A stretch of DNA of 55,588 nucleotides from Hyphomicrobiaceae bacterium (GTDB taxonomy: Bacteria; Pseudomonadota; Alphaproteobacteria; Rhizobiales; Ancalomicrobiaceae), in contig JAEULV010000040.1 of the NCBI GenBank assembly GCA_016793065.1, positions 1 through 55,588 on the forward strand, written 5' to 3'. Numbering within the stretch: position 1 is the first letter of the stretch; each line of letters starts with the position of its first letter. The position numbers were made by a program, and so were the translations under genes. Positions 16,945 to 26,323 of the stretch are shown piece by piece. The notes under the pieces were generated by a model, which searched no databases, was not told the DNA's origin, and was given only the letters and a program-made list of their open reading frames with translations.

Positions 16945-18186
16945 TCAGGCGGCCGGGGTGCCTCTGCCGAACCGCTTCTCGATGTAGGTTTCGACGATGG
17001 CGCGGAAGTCGGTGGAGATGGTGTCGCCGCGCAGGGTCGTCGCCTTCTGGCCGTCGATGAAGACCGGGGCGGCGGGGGCTTCGCCGGTGCCGGGGAGGGA
17101 GATGCCGATGTCGGCGTGCTTCGACTCGCCGGGGCCGTTGACGATGCAGCCCATCACCGCGAGGTTGAGGGTCTCGACGCCGGGATATTGCGCCTTCCAG
17201 ACCGGCATGCGGTCGCGGATCATGTCCTGGACGTCGCGGGCGAGTTCCTGGAACACGGTCGAGGTGGTGCGGCCGCAGCCGGGGCAGGCGGCGACGACGG
17301 GGACGAAGTTGCGAAAGCCCATGGTCTGCAGCAGTTCCTGGGCGGCGATGACCTCGCGGCCGCGGTCGCCGCCGGGCTCGGGCGTCAGCGAGAAGCGGAT
17401 GGTGTCGCCGATGCCCTGCTGCAGCAGCACGCCCATGGCGGCGGAGGAGGCGACGATGCCCTTCGATCCCATGCCGGCCTCGGTCAGGCCGAGATGCAGG
17501 GCATAGTCGGAGCGGCGGGCGAGCGCGACATTGACGGCGATCAGGTCCTGGACGTTGCTGACCTTGGCCGAGATGATGATGTGGTCGCGGGGCAGGCCGA
17601 TTTCCTCGGCGCGGGCGGCGGAGATCAGGCCGGACTGGACCATGGCCTCGTGCATCACCTCGCGGGTGGTCAGCGGCGCGCCGGCGGCGGCGTTCTCGTC
17701 CATCAGGCGGGTGAGGAGTTCCTGGTCGAGGGACCCCCAGTTGACGCCGATGCGCACCGGCTTGTCGTGGCGGATGGCGGTTTCGACAATGGCGGCGAAC
17801 TGGCGGTCGCGCTTGTCCTTGAAGCCGACATTGCCGGGATTGATGCGGTATTTGGCCAGGGCCTCGGCGCAGGCCGGATGATCGGCGAGCAGCTTGTGGC
17901 CGATATAGTGGAAGTCGCCGACGATCGGCACGGCGATGTTCTGGCGGGCGAGGCGGTCGCGGATGTGCGGCACGGCGGCGGCGGCCTCGTCGCGGTCGAC
18001 GGTGACGCGGACGAGCTCGGAGCCGGCGCGGGCGAGGGCGGCGACCTGGCGGACGGTGGCGTCGATATCGGCGGTGTCGGTGTTGGTCATCGACTGCACC
18101 ACCACCGGGGCGCCGCCGCCGACGGTGACGGCGCCGACCTTGACGGCGACGGAGGCGCGACGGGCGAACGGGGCGGCGAGGGACAT
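16945..18186 (-). CDS. ispG: 4-hydroxy-3-methylbut-2-en-1-yl diphosphate synthase
   Basis: Iron-sulfur enzyme converting methylerythritol cyclodiphosphate to HMBPP in the MEP isoprenoid pathway. The 413-residue protein has the N-terminal TIM-barrel part ([36 protein letters not shown]) and the C-terminal [4Fe-4S] ligands in CPGCGRTT and [11 protein letters not shown]. The start at 18186 has CGGAGC upstream. It sits just downstream of ispA on the same strand, so two isoprenoid genes are neighbours. Confidence 0.96.
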   Translation of the reverse strand: MSLAAPFARRASVAVKVGAVTVGGGAPVVVQSMTNTDTADIDATVRQVAALARAGSELVRVTVDRDEAAAAVPHIRDRLARQNIAVPIVGDFHYIGHKLLADHPACAEALAKYRINPGNVGFKDKRDRQFAAIVETAIRHDKPVRIGVNWGSLDQELLTRLMDENAAAGAPLTTREVMHEAMVQSGLISAARAEEIGLPRDHIIISAKVSNVQDLIAVNVALARRSDYALHLGLTEAGMGSKGIVASSAAMGVLLQQGIGDTIRFSLTPEPGGDRGREVIAAQELLQTMGFRNFVPVVAACPGCGRTTSTVFQELARDVQDMIRDRMPVWKAQYPGVETLNLAVMGCIVNGPGESKHADIGISLPGTGEAPAAPVFIDGQKATTLRGDTISTDFRAIVETYIEKRFGRGTPAA

Positions 18187-18299
18187 GACGGGGCTCCGGG
18201 GCGATGCCGAACAAGGGGCGCGCTGCTATCTAGCGGAATTGCGGCGTATTTCCAGCGATGCGTGGGCGAGACGCGGGTGAGGCCTGTCGGCCGAGCGCT

Positions 18300-19238
18300 T
18301 CAGTTCTTGCGGGCGGCGATGAAGCGGGCGGCGGCAACCAGCGTCGCGGCGGCGTCGCCGAAGGGGGCGAGGTCGGCGGCGGCGGCGGCGGTCAGCTGAT
18401 CGAGGGTGGCGCGGGCCCAGTCGGCGCCGTGCAGCGAGACGAGCGTGCCCTTGCCGAGGGCCTGGTCCTTGCCCACCGCCTTGCCGACGGTGGCGGCGTC
18501 GCCCTCGTGGTCGAGGAGGTCGTCGGCGACCTGGAAGGCAAGGCCGATGTGGCGGGCATAGCAATCGAGGGCGGCACGGGCGTCGGCATCGGCGCGGGCC
18601 AGCGCGGCGCCCATGGCGCAGGCGGCCCGCAGCAGCGCGCCGGTCTTCATGCCCTGGAGCTGACGGATCGCGGCTTCGGACAGGGGGGTGGCGCGCCCGG
18701 CGGCGAAGCGCCCCTCGGCGGCGAGGTCGAGCATCTGGCCGCCGACCATGCCGCCGATGCCGGCGGCGCGGGCAAGGGTCAGCACCAGATCGGCGCGCAC
18801 CGCCGGATCGGGATCGGTTTCAGGGTCGGCGAGAAGGTCGAAGGCGAGGGTGTTGAGGCCGTCGCCGGCGAGGATGGCGGTCGCCTCGTCGAAGGCGCGG
18901 TGCAGGGTCGGCTTGCCGCGACGGATGTCGTCATTGTCCATGGACGGCAGGTCGTCGTGGATCAGGCTGTAGCAGTGGATGCATTCGATGGCGGCGCCGG
19001 CGCGCAGCCAGCCGTCGGGCAGGTCGTCGCGACCGGAGACGAGGCGGGCGGCCTCGATCAGCAGGAAGGGGCGCAGCCGCTTGCCGCCGCCGAGGGCGCT
19101 GTAGCGCATGGCGTCGATGAGGCGGGCCGGGCGGGTGGTTTCGCCGGGGCGGGCGGTGTGGTCGAGGAGGCGGGCCAGCGCGGCTTCGGTCGCGTCGGCG
19201 ACGGCGGCGAGGCGATCGGCGAATTCGGACGAGGGCAT
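18300..19238 (-). CDS. ispA: Farnesyl diphosphate synthase (polyprenyl synthetase)
   Basis: Condenses isopentenyl and allylic diphosphates to farnesyl diphosphate. The start MPSSEFADR at 19238 has CCGGAG upstream. The 312-residue product carries the first aspartate-rich motif in SLIHDDLPSMDNDDIRRGK and the second in FQVADDLLDHEGD, with GGGKRLRPFL near the N-terminus. The sequence before the first motif resembles E. coli IspA rather than long-chain enzymes, so a C15 product is inferred. It precedes ispG by 113 bp. Confidence 0.93.
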   Translation of the reverse strand: MPSSEFADRLAAVADATEAALARLLDHTARPGETTRPARLIDAMRYSALGGGKRLRPFLLIEAARLVSGRDDLPDGWLRAGAAIECIHCYSLIHDDLPSMDNDDIRRGKPTLHRAFDEATAILAGDGLNTLAFDLLADPETDPDPAVRADLVLTLARAAGIGGMVGGQMLDLAAEGRFAAGRATPLSEAAIRQLQGMKTGALLRAACAMGAALARADADARAALDCYARHIGLAFQVADDLLDHEGDAATVGKAVGKDQALGKGTLVSLHGADWARATLDQLTAAAAADLAPFGDAAATLVAAARFIAARKN

Positions 19239-19284
19239 CGGCGGTTGGCTCCGGGTGGGGCGGGAAGGCGTGGACGGGCCGGCG

Positions 19285-20250
19285 TCAGCCGGCAAGGCCC
19301 GACGTCTCCCAGGTGATGCCGGGCTTGCCCTCGCGCCAGTCGATCCAGGCGTTGTTGACCTCGGCGCCGAACTGGAAGATCAGGCCGCAGATATAGAAGA
19401 ACAGCAGGGCGGCGATGGCGCCGGCGAGGCCGGCATAGGTCTTGGTATAGGACGCGAAGTGCGACAGGTAGTAGCTGAAGGCGAGACCGGCGACGAACCA
19501 CAGGCTGAGGGTGATCAGGACGCCGGGCAGGACGCCGCGCAGGGTCATGCGCTTGGCCGGCAGCCAATAGTGGGCGGTCAGCAGGAACAGGAAGGCGGCG
19601 GCGGAGAAGAACACCAGCGGCAGGCGGTTGAACGTGCTCCAGTAGGGCATCAGCTCGGGCACGAGCGGCACGGCGATGCGCCAGACGACCGGCATGAAGA
19701 TGACGAGGAAGCCGAGACCCATGATGACGATGCCGCCGACCAGCATGAAGAACGTGCCCTCGAGCCGGCGGATCAGGAAGAAGCGGGTGTCGGAGGCGCG
19801 ATAGGCATAGTTCAGGCCCATGCGCAGGCTCTCGACCAGGCCGGTGACGATGACGACGAGCAGGATGGCGCCGATGGTCAGCACCTGGCGCTGGCTGCCG
19901 GTGAGGACGGTTGAGACCTCCGGCTTGAGAATGCTGGCGATTTCGTGCGGCAGGATCTGCAACAGGCCGTCGGTGGCGGCCTTGGCCAGTTCGTCGCCGC
20001 CCCAATAACCGGCAAGACCGGTCAAGAGGATCAGAAACGGGAACAGCGACGACAGGATCGAATAGGCGAAATTGGCGGCATGCGCGAAGCTCTCGGAGCG
20101 CATCACCCCCCAATAGGAGGCCTGCCAGAATACATGCCAGGCCGCCGGCCAGCCGGCGGGAGGAACAAGGCTGGCGTCGCCGTCCGGAACGGTCGGCTTG
20201 GCCTCGGCGGTCTGTGGCTCGACGGTCGGTTGCTCGGCGGTGTCGGACAT
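19285..20250 (-). CDS. YihY/UPF0761 family inner-membrane protein
   Basis: Polytopic membrane protein of the YihY/BrkB family, once annotated as ribonuclease BN. Its function is unknown and transport has been proposed. The start MSDTAEQPT at 20250 gives 321 residues with an acidic cytoplasmic N-terminus; an upstream ATG at 20325 would add 25 hydrophobic residues. Visible are ANFAYSILSSLFPFLILLTG and about six hydrophobic segments, ending with FGAEVNNAWIDWREGK, a family hallmark. It sits upstream of ispA (46-bp gap) and is divergent from the MscS-type channel gene. Confidence 0.88.
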   Translation of the reverse strand: MSDTAEQPTVEPQTAEAKPTVPDGDASLVPPAGWPAAWHVFWQASYWGVMRSESFAHAANFAYSILSSLFPFLILLTGLAGYWGGDELAKAATDGLLQILPHEIASILKPEVSTVLTGSQRQVLTIGAILLVVIVTGLVESLRMGLNYAYRASDTRFFLIRRLEGTFFMLVGGIVIMGLGFLVIFMPVVWRIAVPLVPELMPYWSTFNRLPLVFFSAAAFLFLLTAHYWLPAKRMTLRGVLPGVLITLSLWFVAGLAFSYYLSHFASYTKTYAGLAGAIAALLFFYICGLIFQFGAEVNNAWIDWREGKPGITWETSGLAG

Positions 20251-20466
20251 CTCAGGCAGATAGGAGGCCGCGAAGCACGCGACAATGCCCGCCCCAAGGA
20301 AACAGCCCCATCCCGCATAGGCCATCGGGGCGGCGATCCGTCAAGCCGGGTATCGGACGGATCGGCATTGTTCGTGGCGCCGATGGCGAGAATGGCTGCG
20401 ATCGACTGGAAATCGTCGCATTGTAGCGGCAAGGCTCACCGTTTCTGATTCGCATCTGGACACCGT

Positions 20467-23100
20467 ATGCTGCTTCAACGTTCGATTTCTTCCTGTTTCT
20501 CGCCGGCGCGGCCGGTTTCGGGCATCGGCCGCCGGAGTGCCGGCCTGATGCTGGCGACGTTGATGCTGGCGGTGACCGCGAGCGCGGTGCCGGCGCAGAC
20601 CGCGCAGCAACCGGCCGCTCCGCCGGCATCGACGCAGACGCCGGCACAGACATCAACATCGACACCGGCACAGACTTCGGCCCCGGCGCCGGCAGGCGCG
20701 CCGGTCGCGGTTCCGGCGCCCGGTCCGGCGGCAACCCCGGCGGTCGGTGCCCCGCCGAAGGCGGCGACCCAGCCGGCGCCGCCGCCGGTGATCATCCAGG
20801 GCGCGCAGCAGCGGCTTGACAGTTGGGCGGCGACGCTCGACCGGATGGACCAGGCGCTGCGGCGCGAGGGCATTGCCGACCGGGAGCTCACCAACACCCG
20901 GGCCGAGGCGGATGCCATCCGGGTCGAGGCGCAGGGACTGGCGGCGCAGGCGCAGCCGCGCATCAGCGAATTCGAGGAACGACTTGCGAGCCTTGGCGGC
21001 GGCGCGCCGAAGGAGGGCGAGGCAAAGCCGGTGGAGTCGGACGCGGTCAAGCAGCAGCGCGAGGATCTGGAGCGGCTGCTGGCGGCGGCGCAGGGCATCG
21101 CCAAGCAGGCGCAGGTGACGCTGGTGCGGGCGGATCAGGTGATCAAGTCGATCGCCGAGACGCGGCGGGCGCGGTTCAATTCGCAGCTGTTCGCCCGCTC
21201 GCCGTCGCTGCTCGATCCGGGGCTGTGGGTGGACATGGTGCTCGGCCTGCCGGCAACCGGCAACGCGCTGACGCTGCTGATCGGCGACTGGTCGCGGCTG
21301 TTGGCGCAGCGCGGCGGTTCGGTCGCGATCATCAGCCTGATCGTCGGCATCTTCGCGGCGCTGATGCTGGCGATGCCGTTCCGCAAGGCGTTGCTGCTGC
21401 GCACCGGGCGCGGCAACGACGTGGTCGATCCGCCGGCGCTGGAAAAGCGGGCGAAGGCGGCGGCGATCGTGGCGGCGAACGTGGTGCCGCCGGTGGCGGC
21501 GATGCTGCTGGTGGCGTTCGTGTTCGATCTGTTCGATCTGGCGCCGTCGCGGATCGACAGCCTGCTGTTGAGCTTGATCATGGGCACTGCCGGCGGCACG
21601 CTGCTCTACGGGCTCAGCCGGGCGCTGGTGGCGCCGCGCAAGACGCAGTGGCGGCTGGTGCCCGTCTCGGACGCCGACGCGCTGCGGCTCGATCACCTGT
21701 TCGCGCTCATCGCCTTCGTGCTGGCGACCGGCTATTTCGTCACGCAGCTTGTCGACGCGCTGTTCGCACCGGTCGCCGTCGCGGTCACCGCGTCCGGCAT
21801 CACGGCGCTGTTGCTGGCCGGGCTGACGGCGATGGTGCTGCGGATCTTCGCCCAGAGCCTGAGCGAGGGTGGGCAGCAGGCGGTCGACGGCGATGTCGTC
21901 GAGGGAGTGGCGCCGCCGGCCAACATGCTGTGGCGCTGGCTGGTGCCGCTCGGCTGGGCGGCGGTGATCGCGGTGTTCGGCGCCGTCGTCGTCGGCTATG
22001 TCGGGCTGGCGCGGATTCTCGCCAACCAGATCGCCTGGGGCGGCATCGTGCTGGCGTCGCTCTACCTCTTGCTCGGGCTGATCGAGGATACCTCGGTGCA
22101 TGTGTTCGCGCCGAAGACGCGGGTCGGCGAGACATTGACCCAGTCGATGGGCATGGCGCCGCAGACGGTCGAGCAGATCGGCGTGCTGCTGTCGGGCATC
22201 GGCCGGCTGTTGATGCTGCTGGTGGCGGCGGTCGTCATCCTGTCGCCGTGGGGGTTCAACTCCAGCGATCTGATCGGCAATGTGGCGAGCGCATTCTTCG
22301 GGGTGCAGTTCGGCGGGTTCACGTTCTCGCTGGCGACCATCCTGTCGGCGATCGCCATCCTGATCATCGGCGTGCTGCTGACGCGGGGCATTCAGTCGTG
22401 GCTGGAGCACCGGTTCCTGCCGCGTACCCGGCTCGATACCGGCCTGCAGATCTCGATCAAGACGGCGATCGGCTATGTCGGCTTCATCATGGCGGCGGTG
22501 CTGGCGTTCTCCTCGGCCGGGCTCAACCTGCAGAACCTGGCGATCGTCGCCGGCGCGCTGTCGGTCGGTATCGGTCTCGGACTGCAGTCGATCGTCAACA
22601 ACTTCGTCTCGGGACTGATCCTGCTGGCGGAACGGCCGATCAAGGCCGGCGATCTGGTCAAGATCGGCGAGGACCAGGGTCTGGTGCGCAAGATCAATGT
22701 GCGGTCGACCGAAATCGAGACGTTCGACCGTGCCAGCCTGATCGTGCCGAATTCGTCGCTGATCACCGGTTCGGTCAAGAACTGGATGCACCGGGACGCG
22801 ACCGGCCGGGTCCTGATCAACATCTCGGTGGCGATCGACACCGATCCGGAGCAGATGAAGGACATCCTGCTCGACTGCGCCCGGTCGCATCCGCTGCTGC
22901 TGTCGTTTCCGGAGCCGAAGGTGTTCCTGGTCAATATCGGCGAGCGGTCGCTGGATTTCCGCCTGAGCGGTACGATCGCCAATGTCTCCAACAGCTTCGG
23001 CATCGAGAGCGATCTCAGGATGGCGCTGGTGGCGCGGCTGCGCGATGCGCGGATCGCCATGCCGGGCGGGGCGCAGATCATGGCGTCGCTGCTGGAATGA
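20467..23100 (+). CDS. Large mechanosensitive channel, DUF3772-MscS family
   Basis: Predicted inner-membrane osmotic safety valve. The 877-residue protein has a signal peptide (hydrophobic core near residues 25-43, ending near VPAQ), an Ala/Pro/Thr-rich linker to about residue 115, a coiled periplasmic DUF3772-like region (LDSWAATLDRMDQALRREG), and about ten membrane segments. It ends with the MscS core: pore helix AGALSVGIGLGLQSIVNNFV, then the beta domain (LAERPIKAGDLVKIG) and the cytoplasmic alpha/beta domain (FDRASLIVPNSSLI). This layout is common in Hyphomicrobiales and resembles MscK in having an added periplasmic part. It is divergent from the YihY gene. Confidence 0.93.
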   Translation: MLLQRSISSCFSPARPVSGIGRRSAGLMLATLMLAVTASAVPAQTAQQPAAPPASTQTPAQTSTSTPAQTSAPAPAGAPVAVPAPGPAATPAVGAPPKAATQPAPPPVIIQGAQQRLDSWAATLDRMDQALRREGIADRELTNTRAEADAIRVEAQGLAAQAQPRISEFEERLASLGGGAPKEGEAKPVESDAVKQQREDLERLLAAAQGIAKQAQVTLVRADQVIKSIAETRRARFNSQLFARSPSLLDPGLWVDMVLGLPATGNALTLLIGDWSRLLAQRGGSVAIISLIVGIFAALMLAMPFRKALLLRTGRGNDVVDPPALEKRAKAAAIVAANVVPPVAAMLLVAFVFDLFDLAPSRIDSLLLSLIMGTAGGTLLYGLSRALVAPRKTQWRLVPVSDADALRLDHLFALIAFVLATGYFVTQLVDALFAPVAVAVTASGITALLLAGLTAMVLRIFAQSLSEGGQQAVDGDVVEGVAPPANMLWRWLVPLGWAAVIAVFGAVVVGYVGLARILANQIAWGGIVLASLYLLLGLIEDTSVHVFAPKTRVGETLTQSMGMAPQTVEQIGVLLSGIGRLLMLLVAAVVILSPWGFNSSDLIGNVASAFFGVQFGGFTFSLATILSAIAILIIGVLLTRGIQSWLEHRFLPRTRLDTGLQISIKTAIGYVGFIMAAVLAFSSAGLNLQNLAIVAGALSVGIGLGLQSIVNNFVSGLILLAERPIKAGDLVKIGEDQGLVRKINVRSTEIETFDRASLIVPNSSLITGSVKNWMHRDATGRVLINISVAIDTDPEQMKDILLDCARSHPLLLSFPEPKVFLVNIGERSLDFRLSGTIANVSNSFGIESDLRMALVARLRDARIAMPGGAQIMASLLE

Positions 23101-23201
23101 GCGGCGGGCGGGCGGAAAGTCCTGTGGGTATTGACCTTTCGGCCGCATCCTCGCCACATCGCCGGCCGATGGCCGCCCTGCCTTTTCCTGGAGTGACCCT
23201 G

Positions 23202-23738
23202 ATGCCGACCTTTCCGAAATCCGCGCGGGCACTGGCGATCCTGACCGTTGTCGCCGCCGCCGGCCTGTCGGCATGCGCGTCGCGGGCGCCGACTGCTGCC
23301 AATGTGCCGCCGTTCTATCAGCGGCTCGATGTCGCCGGCCGGTCGATCGATCCGGCCTCGTCGATGGGGATGATCAATGCGTGGCGGCAGAAGAACGGCC
23401 TGCCGGCGCTGAGCTACGATCCGGCGCTGGCGCGGGTGGCCCAGGCGCAGGCGAGCGCGATGGCGGCGGCGGATTCGCCGCAGGCGTCGCTCGGGGCGGA
23501 TCAGAACGTGACGGCGCGGCTGAGCCGGGCGAGCTACGGGGTTCGCTCGGCCAACGAGAACGTCTCGGCCGGCTATCGCACCTTTGCCGAGGCGTTCTCG
23601 GGCTGGCGCGATTCCAGGGGGCACAACGCCATCATGCTCGATCCGCGCGCGACCCGGATGGGCATCGCCACGGCGCTCAATCCGGCGTCGAAATACCAGG
23701 TGTTCTGGTCGATGGTGGTGGCCGAGCCGGCCAATTGA
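23202..23738 (+). CDS. CAP (SCP/PR1-like) domain lipoprotein
   Basis: Predicted outer- or inner-membrane lipoprotein of unknown role. The start MPTFPKSAR at 23202 follows CCTGGAGTG and gives 178 residues. A signal sequence with lipobox Leu-Ser-Ala-Cys25 is followed by a short linker and a bacterial CAP domain: MINAWRQKNGLPALSYDPAL, then ANENVSAGYRTFAEAFSGW and SRGHNAIMLDPRATRMGIA. The catalytic-site-like His/Glu positions of CAP proteins are present in ENVS and HNAIML. It is 101 bp after the channel gene and may share its transcript. Confidence 0.88.
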   Translation: MPTFPKSARALAILTVVAAAGLSACASRAPTAANVPPFYQRLDVAGRSIDPASSMGMINAWRQKNGLPALSYDPALARVAQAQASAMAAADSPQASLGADQNVTARLSRASYGVRSANENVSAGYRTFAEAFSGWRDSRGHNAIMLDPRATRMGIATALNPASKYQVFWSMVVAEPAN

Positions 23739-23865
23739 TGGCTTGCGGTTCAGTGTGCTCGTGCCTGGGCGGGGCTTGCGACATAGAGATCGATTGAAGC
23801 GGCCGGCCGATCCGGCTAGTCATGGCGGCGAGGGGCCGGCCGGTCCCGCCTGACCAGGACGCGCC

Positions 23866-25524
23866 ATGCTGCCGAATGCCGATAGCTATGCCGATATCGT
23901 CGCCCGCTTTCGCTGGCAGATCCCGGAGCGCTACAATATCGCCGTCGACGCCTGCGACCGGTGGGCGGCGAGCGATCCGGAGCGGCCGGCGATCCTGCAC
24001 CTGCGCGCCGACGGCGGCACCGAGCGGGTGAGTTTCGGCCGGATGGCGGCGATGTCGAACCGGCTCGGCAACGCCTTGCGGCATCACGGCATCAGGCGCG
24101 GCGACCGGGTGGCGATCCTGCTGCCGCAATCGCCGGAAACAGCCTATGCCCATTTCGCCGCCTACAAGATCGGGGCCATCGCGCTGCCGCTGGCGGCGCT
24201 GTTCGGCGTCGAGGCGCTGGTCTACCGGCTGCGCAATTCCGGGGCGCGGGCGCTGATCACCAATCGGGTCGGGCTGATCAAGATCGCCGAAATCCGGTCG
24301 CAGCTGCCGGATCTGGCGGTGGTGATGTGCACCGACGGCATCGCCGAGGACGCGCTCGACTTCCATCAGGTGCTGGCGCGGGCGTCGGAACAGCTGACGC
24401 CGGTCGATACCTCGGCCGACGATCCGGCGATGATGATCTATACCTCGGGCACGACCGGACCGCCGAAGGGGGCGCTGCATGCGCACCGGGTGTTGCTCGG
24501 GCATCTGCCGGGGGTGCAGTTTGCCCATGAGTTCTTTCCGGTCGACGGCGACCTGATGTGGACGCCGGCCGACTGGGCGTGGGCGGGCGGATTGCTCAAC
24601 ATCCTGCTGCCGTCGCTGCGCTTCGGCGTGCCGGTGGTGTCGTGCAAGTTCGAGAAGTTCGATCCGGATCTCGCCTATTGGCTGATGAGCCATTACGGCG
24701 TGCGCAACAGCTTCATTCCGCCGACGGCGCTGAAGATGCTGCGGTCGGTGCCGGCGCCGCTGTCGAGATATCCGCTGGCGCTGCGGACGATCGGGTCGGG
24801 CGGCGAGGCGCTCGGCTCGGAGACCTATGAATGGGCGAAGGCGGAACTCGACATCGTCATCAACGAGTTCTACGGCCAGACCGAGTGCAACCTGGTGCTC
24901 GGCGCCTGCAATCGCATCGGCGTCAGCCGGGCCGGCGCCATCGGCATGCCGGTGCCGGGGCACCGGGTCGAGGTGATCGGCATGGACGGCAGCGTCATGC
25001 CGCGCAACGAACTGGGGCAGATCGCCATTGCCCGGCCGGATCCGGTGATGTTCCTCGGCTATTGGGACGCGCCGAAGGCGACGGCGGAGAAGTTCATCGG
25101 CGACTGGATGATCACCGGCGACCAGGGGGTGATGGACGACGACGGCTATGTGCATTTCGTCGGCCGCGACGACGACGTCATCACCTCGGCCGGCTATCGC
25201 ATCGGCCCGGCGGAGATCGAGGATTGCCTCGTCGGCCACCCGAAAGTGCAACTCGCCGCGGTGATCGGCAAGCCCGATCCGCTGCGGACCGAGATCGTCA
25301 AGGCCTTCGTCAAGGTCGAGGACGGGGTCGAGCCGGATGAGGCCTTGATCAACGACATCCGCGCCTATGTGCGCACCCGGCTGTCGGCGCACGAGTATCC
25401 GCGCGAGATCGCCTTTGTCGACGCGATCCCGCTGACGACGACCGGCAAGGTGATCCGCCGGTTCTTCCGCGAGACGGCACGGGCCGAGGCCGCCGCCGAG
25501 CAGGCCAAGAAGCATTGGGAGTGA
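23866..25524 (+). CDS. AMP-dependent acyl-CoA synthetase
   Basis: Activates a carboxylic acid to its CoA thioester through an acyl-adenylate. The 552-residue protein has the ANL signatures: P-loop MIYTSGTTGPPKGALHAH, the A5 motif EFYGQTECNLV, the hinge motif with WMITGDQGVMDDDGYVHFVGR, and the C-terminal catalytic lysine in PLTTTGKVIRR. The sequence is closest in style to medium-chain/ACSM-like and short-chain synthetases rather than to classical Acs. The exact substrate is unknown. It stands alone, with no beta-oxidation genes beside it. Confidence 0.9.
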   Translation: MLPNADSYADIVARFRWQIPERYNIAVDACDRWAASDPERPAILHLRADGGTERVSFGRMAAMSNRLGNALRHHGIRRGDRVAILLPQSPETAYAHFAAYKIGAIALPLAALFGVEALVYRLRNSGARALITNRVGLIKIAEIRSQLPDLAVVMCTDGIAEDALDFHQVLARASEQLTPVDTSADDPAMMIYTSGTTGPPKGALHAHRVLLGHLPGVQFAHEFFPVDGDLMWTPADWAWAGGLLNILLPSLRFGVPVVSCKFEKFDPDLAYWLMSHYGVRNSFIPPTALKMLRSVPAPLSRYPLALRTIGSGGEALGSETYEWAKAELDIVINEFYGQTECNLVLGACNRIGVSRAGAIGMPVPGHRVEVIGMDGSVMPRNELGQIAIARPDPVMFLGYWDAPKATAEKFIGDWMITGDQGVMDDDGYVHFVGRDDDVITSAGYRIGPAEIEDCLVGHPKVQLAAVIGKPDPLRTEIVKAFVKVEDGVEPDEALINDIRAYVRTRLSAHEYPREIAFVDAIPLTTTGKVIRRFFRETARAEAAAEQAKKHWE

Positions 25525-25526
25525 GG

Positions 25527-25607
25527 TGAGCGCCGCAGCGGCGGGCCTCGCCAGGGCGTGCCCGGGACCCACTCGCTTGCGGGGCAAGGCTTGCCCCGCG
25601 GCGCTCA
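25527..25607. repeat. Nested palindromic element
   Basis: Outer arms TGAGCGCCGC (25527-25536) and GCGGCGCTCA (25598-25607) are perfect inverse copies. Directly inside the right arm lies a second hairpin, GGGGCAA-GGC-TTGCCCC (25581-25597). There is no T-run, so it is not a standard terminator. It begins 2 bp after the acyl-CoA synthetase stop and looks like an intergenic palindromic repeat of REP type, or a 3'-end stabilising fold. Confidence 0.6.
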
Positions 25608-25751
25608 GCCGGCGATGATGGACCGGACGCCTCCAGTTTGCGGAAGGCGCGTTTTCGTTTCGACCGAACGTTTGGCGGCCCGGCCGCGACCAAGACTTGC
25701 GAGCGATTGCGGGTTCACCCCGTCATCCCTGTCCCACAACGGCAAACGGTG

Positions 25752-25778
25752 CCCGCCGCTCCCGGTCGGAGCGGCGGG
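25752..25778. repeat. Strong 11-bp hairpin upstream of the hypothetical gene at 25832
   Basis: Perfect arms CCCGCCGCTCC (25752-25762) and GGAGCGGCGGG (25768-25778) flank a 5-nt loop. It ends 53 bp before the start codon at 25832 and would lie in the 5' leader if transcription began upstream. No T-run follows. With the palindromic element at 25527 it accounts for most of the structure in the 307-bp gap (25525-25831), in which no other gene is seen. Confidence 0.55.
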
Positions 25779-25831
25779 GGATGCAGGTCTTGTCCCTGCC
25801 GTTGCTCCGATCATTGCAAAGGGATCAAACG

Positions 25832-26323
25832 ATGTATGGGTTGACCAACAAGGTCGAAAATCTGTCGAGCCTCGACATCTACTGCGCCTATTCGGCACCG
25901 GCGAGCGACGGCGGCTTCGATGTCTGGCGGGTGGGGCTGCTGAAGTCCAGGAGCGTCGTGACCGATATCGACATCGACTATATCCGCGCGGCGAAGGCCG
26001 GCACGACGCTTTCCTATACCAATGCCGCCAAGCAGTATTTCAAGACCGGAGCCTGGATCAAGATCCGACAGATGGTGACGACGTCGATCTATGACGACAG
26101 CGCGGACAGCAAGAACGGCCTGATCCTGGTCGGCGGCAACTGGACCGGCGATCCGAACCCGGCGTTGTCGGAGGCGCTGAAATACGACAACCCGCGCCTG
26201 CCGACCTGGGTGCCGCTGGTCGGCAGCAAGAAGCCGGGGCGGGGCACCGAGGCGGTGAAGCGCTCGATCGCCGAGTGGGAGGAAATCCTGCGCACCTCGC
26301 AGCCGCAGGTCATCGGGTCTTAG
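25832..26323 (+). CDS. Hypothetical protein, 163 residues
   Basis: I do not recognise this protein. The start MYGLTNKVE at 25832 is supported by AAAGGGAT upstream. The product is soluble, without signal peptide or membrane segment, and is rich in aromatic and Thr/Ser residues ([38 protein letters not shown]). It has one Cys (IYCAY). The alternating polar/hydrophobic pattern suggests a mostly beta fold, and the C-terminus is helical and charged ([17 protein letters not shown]). Codon use is like that of neighbours. It is convergent with the GMC oxidoreductase and overlaps its 3' end by 14 bp. Confidence 0.7.
   Translation: MYGLTNKVENLSSLDIYCAYSAPASDGGFDVWRVGLLKSRSVVTDIDIDYIRAAKAGTTLSYTNAAKQYFKTGAWIKIRQMVTTSIYDDSADSKNGLILVGGNWTGDPNPALSEALKYDNPRLPTWVPLVGSKKPGRGTEAVKRSIAEWEEILRTSQPQVIGS

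Noticed and set aside
15574-18399. Open frame of 941 codons on the plus strand opposite proB and ispG
   Set aside because: It spans two opposite-strand genes and their gap, is rich in Gly/Ala/Asp/Val, has no motif, and is explained by mirrored codon bias.
20653-23274. Open frame of 873 codons on the minus strand opposite the MscS-type channel
   Set aside because: Arg/Gln/His-rich mirror of a membrane protein gene; no ribosome site or family pattern.
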